Positions 63,378 through 64,000 of a stretch of 64,000 nucleotides of DNA are shown piece by piece. Under the pieces are notes generated by a model. The model searched no databases. It worked only from the letters and a program-made list of their open reading frames with translations, and was not told where the DNA came from. How positions within the stretch are numbered: the first letter of the stretch is position 1; every line of letters begins with the position of its first letter. This DNA comes from CAVXYG01 sp963766005 (GTDB lineage: Bacteria; Actinomycetota; Actinomycetes; S36-B12; GCA-2699445). Where the stretch lies: positions 67,896 through 131,895 of the forward strand of contig CAVXYG010000005.1 of the NCBI GenBank assembly GCA_963766005.1, written 5' to 3'. The position numbers and the translations under genes were made by a program.

Positions 63378-64000
63378 GTCTCCGCGGCGCGATCCTGATG
63401 GGGGTGATGGGCTACCGCCGACGGGTGGGGTTCCTCGCCGGACTCACCGTCGCCCAGATCAGCGGGTTCTCCCTGATCTTGGCGGCCCTCGGCCTGAGCT
63501 TGGGGCACGTCGACAGCGCAACGGTCAGCCTGATCACCGTGGTCGGGCTCATCACGATCGGCCTGTCGACCTACCTGATCCTGTACCCCAACCCCCTCTC
63601 TGACCGGCTGGCCCCGTACCTGGGCATCTTCGAGCGACGGCCGCTGCGCCCGATCACATCGAGGTGCCGCCCGAGGTCAACGTCGTGATCTTCGGGGCAG
63701 GTCGCTACGGCAGCCGGCTAGCAGCCGGGCTCACCGCCGCCGGCCTGCACGTGCTGGTCGTCGACCACGACCCGCCGGCGCTCGTGCGCCTCCCGCACGC
63801 GCATGGAGAGACCCTCTACGGGGGCGCCGAGGAACCCGAACTGGCCCTCGCCCTACCCATGACCTCGCCGGGTACATGGTCAGCGCCATTCCGCGCCGGG
63901 ATATCAGTCTCGCTCTGCTGCACGGGATCCGTGAAGCAGGCTTCACCGGGCCCTTCCTCGCCACGGACCACAACCCGTTGGACACCCGCCTCCTGCTGGC
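63374..64000 (+). pseudogene. 5'-truncated CPA2 cation/proton antiporter (KefB-like) with TrkA-N, frameshifted, partial
   Basis: The first residues (GVMGYRRRVGFLAGLTVAQISGFSLILAALGLSLGH) match the last membrane helices of CPA2 antiporters; the preceding two thirds are absent because the methyltransferase ends here. A TrkA-N nucleotide-binding segment follows in another frame (VNVVIFGAGRYGSRLAAGL, from about 63652), and a second shift near 63858 continues it as HDLAGYMVSAIPRRDISLALLHGIREAGF to the window edge. The truncation at the methyltransferase boundary marks a rearrangement; the shifts could be decay or sequence error. Sequence continues beyond 64000. Confidence 0.75.

Noticed and set aside
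1..64000. CRISPR arrays, insertion sequences, prophage genes, toxin-antitoxin pairs
   Set aside because: No regularly spaced repeats, transposase or integrase motifs, phage structural genes or paired small toxin-antitoxin frames were seen.

Overview
The window reads as a chromosome segment of a high-G+C actinomycete (Actinomycetota). The evidence is uniformly GC-rich third codon positions, frequent GTG starts, a PimB'-type phosphatidylinositol mannoside mannosyltransferase, LytR-CpsA-Psr and NlpC/P60 envelope proteins, a wax ester synthase/DGAT, a FadE5-type acyl-CoA dehydrogenase and a DevR/DevS-like two-component pair. More than a dozen genes have a TANNNT hexamer exactly 6-7 nt before the start codon, the signature of leaderless transcription. 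No insertion sequence, CRISPR array, prophage or replication origin was seen.

Layout. 1-1.7 kb: two diverged right-handed beta-helix secreted-protein genes, the first cut by the window edge and the second decayed. 1.7-4.5 kb: dTDP-rhamnose genes rmlA (-) and rmlBD (+), without rmlC. 5-6.5 kb: a DHA2-type MFS exporter. 6.6-10.2 kb: a DevR-like regulator facing a DevS-like heme-GAF kinase, which is translationally coupled to a HisC-type aminotransferase. 10.4-12.8 kb: a CHASE3/HAMP/SpoIIE phosphatase, a small helical protein and a zinc-ribbon miniprotein. 12.9-16.5 kb: NlpC/P60 hydrolase, alpha/beta hydrolase, second MFS protein, membrane protein. 16.5-19 kb: glycogen phosphorylase. 19.3-24.7 kb: AidB-like acyl-CoA dehydrogenase, then fadB-fadA on the minus strand. 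24.8-30.2 kb: LCP ligase, trmB, plsC, a beta-CASP metallo-beta-lactamase and a lipid-anchored or secreted hydrolase. 30.2-35.7 kb: an unknown 416-aa protein, geranylgeranyl-reductase-like flavoprotein, acetyl-CoA hydrolase/transferase, Fpg/Nei glycosylase, low-MW phosphatase-like protein. 35.7-39.1 kb: cysD-cysNC and a lipoprotein rhodanese with a CsoR/CstR-type operator. 39.5-46.8 kb: wax ester synthase/DGAT, ArfB, pyruvate formate-lyase with its activase, and fadE with a tandem operator. 47-50 kb: ABC/FtsX exporter. 50-56 kb: small membrane protein, AI-2E permease coupled to PPK2, PimB', GH18. 56-61.3 kb: cysK-cysE, old yellow enzyme, lipase-like hydrolase, SulP. 61.5-64 kb: tRNA-Gly(CCC), two methyltransferases and a 5'-truncated cation/proton antiporter.

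Together the genes suggest storage-lipid and fatty-acid turnover, glycogen use, sulfate uptake and assimilation into cysteine, cell-wall and glycolipid assembly, and a low-oxygen programme (heme-GAF sensor kinase plus pyruvate formate-lyase). The link between the sensor and the fermentation or lipid genes is inference; no clear DevR box was found by eye.

A striking feature is a series of single-nucleotide frameshifts in otherwise well-conserved genes (MFS at 14.6 kb, acyl-CoA dehydrogenase at 19.55 kb, fadB at 22.9 kb, pflA, pflB three times, old yellow enzyme at 58.4 kb, hydrolase at 58.9 kb, antiporter twice). Most are +1 in short GC-rich runs, which suggests consensus errors in the assembly rather than real gene loss. 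The product calls below assume the reconstructed reading frames.
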